NCBI RefSeq assembly: GCF_048957715.1
Contig: NZ_JARVXN010000005.1
Span: 248,001 to 312,000, forward strand
Direction: 5' to 3'
Source of the DNA: Roseateles sp004210455
Lineage (GTDB): Bacteria; Pseudomonadota; Gammaproteobacteria; Burkholderiales; Burkholderiaceae_C
DNA: 64,000 nt
This document shows, one piece after another, positions 61,862-64,000 of this stretch. The notes beneath the pieces were generated by a model. That model had not been told where the DNA came from, ran no database searches, and saw nothing but the letters and a program-made list of their open reading frames with translations. The position numbers and the translations under genes were made by a program. Position 1 is the stretch's first letter, and every line of letters starts with the position of its first letter.

Positions 61862-63027
61862 GAGATCCTCGCCATCCGTACGACCATTGGCACGATCCCC
61901 GGAGCGGGCCGGAAGGCCACCGCGACGCGTGGCGGCACAGGATGCGGCAGGCCCGTCGCCAGCACAAGCTCGAAAAGCTGCGCCGCTGGGCGGAGATGGA
62001 GGCCAAAGGCATTCCGTTCCCGCGCGAGCGTGGCTGGCGCTGGCACATGCGGGCGCGAAACCGGTGGCACCAGCGCTGGCACCGGCACCACGCGCAGTTC
62101 AATCACTCGCTGGGCGCGCGGCTGATCGCGATCTTCGTCGTGTTGTCCTGTGCGGTCATAGGCATCCTGTGGGCCTCGATGCAGGTCGAGTACGGCCTGC
62201 TGTGGGCGGTGCCGCTCCTGCTGCTGGTGACAGGTCTTGCCTACGGGGGCATCCGTCACATGGTGGGGCCGCTGCGCGAACTGGCGGCCGGCGCGGAGGC
62301 TTTCGGGCGGGGCGATCTCGAGCATCGCGTGCCGATCCGTCACCGTGACGAGATCGGCGACCTTGCGCACCGCTTCAATCAGATGGCGGAAGACATCCAG
62401 GCGATGCTCGACGGCAAGCGCGCGCTGCTGCTGGCGATCAGCCATGAGTTGAGAAGCCCGCTGACACGGGCGCGGCTGCATGCGGAGCTGGTCGACGAGG
62501 GGGCGTCGAAGGCGTCGCTGCTGGACGAGCTCGCCCAGATGCGGGACTTGATCTCCGCGTTGCTGGAGAGCGAGCGGCTGGGCAGCGGCCACCGCGCGTT
62601 GCAGGTCGCCGACTGCCACCTCGGTGCGCTGGTGCGCGAGCAGGACCAGCCCGGCGTGGCGCTGCGCGTGGACCGCGACCTGCCGGTGCTGAAGCTTGAT
62701 CGGATGCGGGTCCAGCTGCTGCTGCGGAACCTGGTGCACAACGCGTTGCGGCACAACGATCCGGAGGTCGGCCCCGTGATGGTGACCGTCGAGCGTGATG
62801 GAGACGGCGCGACGCTCACCGTGCGCGATCACGGCTCGGGTGTACCGCCGGAGGTCCTGTCGCAGCTCGGCCAGCCGTTCTTCCGGCCGGACGAGGCGCG
62901 GGCGCGCAGCGAAGGCGGCGTCGGATTGGGCCTCTCGCTGTGCCGGCTCGTCGCCGAGGCGCATGGCAGTCGTCTGGTGCTGCGCAACGCGCAGCCGGGA
63001 TTCGAAGCGTTGGTGCGATTCCCCTGA
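61858..63027 (+). CDS. Sensor histidine kinase with His-rich cytoplasmic N-terminus
   Basis: 389 residues. The first 83 residues hold 12 His in basic, aromatic sequence (for example WHQRWHRHHAQFNH) and precede two helices (about 87-107 and 112-131) with a very short periplasmic loop. HAMP (about 132-184), HisKA with His196 (AISHELRSPLTRAR) and HATPase (about 270-388, NLVHNALRHND, DHGSGVPPE, GVGLGLSLCR) follow. With almost no periplasmic domain, sensing may come from the membrane or the His-rich head. It pairs with the OmpR-type regulator. The upstream Spy-like His/Gly-rich protein is a likely target or partner. Confidence 0.9.
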   Translation: MRDPRHPYDHWHDPRSGPEGHRDAWRHRMRQARRQHKLEKLRRWAEMEAKGIPFPRERGWRWHMRARNRWHQRWHRHHAQFNHSLGARLIAIFVVLSCAVIGILWASMQVEYGLLWAVPLLLLVTGLAYGGIRHMVGPLRELAAGAEAFGRGDLEHRVPIRHRDEIGDLAHRFNQMAEDIQAMLDGKRALLLAISHELRSPLTRARLHAELVDEGASKASLLDELAQMRDLISALLESERLGSGHRALQVADCHLGALVREQDQPGVALRVDRDLPVLKLDRMRVQLLLRNLVHNALRHNDPEVGPVMVTVERDGDGATLTVRDHGSGVPPEVLSQLGQPFFRPDEARARSEGGVGLGLSLCRLVAEAHGSRLVLRNAQPGFEALVRFP

Positions 63028-63298
63028 TGCGAATCCTGATGCAGTTGCCCTGATCTCAGGGCGGCTCACTCATGAAAGTGGCACCTGACGATTCGCCTAC
63101 CGAGACGGGTCGGTCCCCCTGCGAGAACCCGTGTGGCGCCGACGCCAACGATTTCATCGAATCGATTTCATTGATCTTTTCGTGGCCGGCCTGGCCGATG
63201 TCGCGAGGAAGATCCATCTCCCGCGTCGTCAGGCGCGGTCCATGTCATCCCGATGAAGGTGATGTTGATGAATTGATCCGATCTGACTGGAGTTGTCC

Positions 63299-63994
63299 AT
63301 GTCCTCGATGTCCTTTTCTCATGCCGGTGCGTCCGGTCCCTCCGCCACCGCTGCTGCGGCCCGTTTCCGCGGTCCCGCCGGCGTCCACCCGAGCCTCGAC
63401 GACGAACTCGACGACGATCCCGGTGCCGAGCTCGCCGCACGGGCCCTGGACTCGGATGCCCGCGCTTTCGCCGCCGCCGCTGCCTCGGTCGCCGGCAGCG
63501 GCGAACCTCCCGCGCCGCCGCCGTTCCCGCCGGTTTCCGCGGCGGGCGGATCCGCTGCCTCGGGTCCGCGCCGCACGAGGACGCTGTTCATGCAGCGCCG
63601 CCTCATGGAGCTCCGTCCGCTGCTGCGCCTGAACGGCGAGGAGTTCGAAGCCTTCCTCTACCAGTCGCGCATGTACCCGTCGCTGAGCCGTTTCGCGGCC
63701 GGCAGCGTCGAGTACTTCGTGCCGCGGCGCGACATCACGGTGGGTCTGGCGATGAAGACGCTGCGCGAACGCATCGAGCACGCGGCGGTCATCGCCGAGC
63801 TGGTCTGCCGCCTCAAGCGCGACGACGAGGAGGACGGGGCGCTGTGCAACGACGACGAGGCGGTCGTCGCCTCCGCCGCGATCCGCGACGACCTGCGCGA
63901 GGCGCTGGGCATGCTCGGCGTCTATGAGCAGGCGATCCGCGATGGCGTGGCGGTGGTGCAGTACCACGAGCCGGTGGCGGACGAGGCCCGGTAA
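63299..63994 (+). CDS. Unrecognised protein, Ala/Ser-rich head and helical core
   Basis: 231 residues, with GGAG 6 bases before ATG 63299. Residues 1-95 are Ala/Ser/Pro-rich with an acidic stretch (DDELDDDPG) and look disordered. Residues 100-225 are compact and mostly helical (LRPLLRLNGEEFEAFLYQSR, AMKTLRERIEHAAVIAELVC). No signal peptide, membrane helix or catalytic motif. It is preceded by 271 bases of non-coding DNA, so it may start a new operon running out of the window. I do not recognise the family. Confidence 0.68.
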   Translation: MSSMSFSHAGASGPSATAAAARFRGPAGVHPSLDDELDDDPGAELAARALDSDARAFAAAAASVAGSGEPPAPPPFPPVSAAGGSAASGPRRTRTLFMQRRLMELRPLLRLNGEEFEAFLYQSRMYPSLSRFAAGSVEYFVPRRDITVGLAMKTLRERIEHAAVIAELVCRLKRDDEEDGALCNDDEAVVASAAIRDDLREALGMLGVYEQAIRDGVAVVQYHEPVADEAR

Positions 63995-64000
63995 GGCACG

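Overview
The window is very GC-rich, densely packed bacterial DNA. Gene content (DUF4148, DUF4198/DUF3649/PepSY/DUF3325 iron cluster, PCu(A)C and SCO, FecR/CHASE2 cyclase, cynABDS-type operon, a PEP-CTERM remnant) suggests a betaproteobacterium of the order Burkholderiales, most like the Roseateles/Mitsuaria/Rubrivivax lineage. That placement is inference from family content only. I see no phage, insertion sequence or CRISPR array.

Layout. 1-6.7 kb: a small stress-type protein, a DUF4148 protein, then a Fur-box-preceded iron operon (TonB receptor, DUF4198, DUF3649, PepSY reductase-like protein, DUF3325). 6.8-9.8 kb: a lone receiver domain, a methyltransferase and a copper/cytochrome-oxidase assembly set (DUF2946, SCO, PCu(A)C). 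10.0-17.1 kb: a four-gene operon joining a Slam-like outer-membrane protein, a FecR protein with a TbpB-like C-terminus, a GAF/HD-GYP phosphodiesterase and a CHASE2 nucleotide cyclase. 17.4-23.1 kb: a cyanate operon (binding protein, permease, ATPase, cyanase) behind a NarX/NarL-type two-component pair. 23.2-38.3 kb: mixed housekeeping and signalling genes, including an AhpD-like/AraC pair, a GNAT/chlorite-dismutase-like pair, two phosphorelay loci, a leucine-type dehydrogenase with a CHRD/PEP-CTERM remnant beside it, a 2OG dioxygenase, a ferredoxin-NAD reductase and a rhomboid protease.

38.4-52.4 kb is the most unusual part. It is a minus-strand block encoding a complete type I secretion system (TolC, ABC transporter with a dead C39-like domain, HlyD) interleaved with two huge paralogous proteins. 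Each carries a calpain-type (C2) cysteine protease domain embedded in long arrays of LTAAQ/HPDWL-type repeats, and both end in the same 36-residue C-terminus. One paralogue is intact (1467 aa); the other is split by a small deletion in its repeats. I read this as a dedicated secretion system for calpain-like repeat proteins.

52.9-59.7 kb: tRNA-Leu(CAA), cysM, a Nudix hydrolase, TusA, galU, a dehydrogenase-like protein with altered active-site residues, and valS. 59.7-64 kb: a His/Gly-rich Spy/CpxP-like protein, a ferredoxin and an OmpR/histidine-kinase pair with a His-rich kinase N-terminus, then one unrecognised protein.
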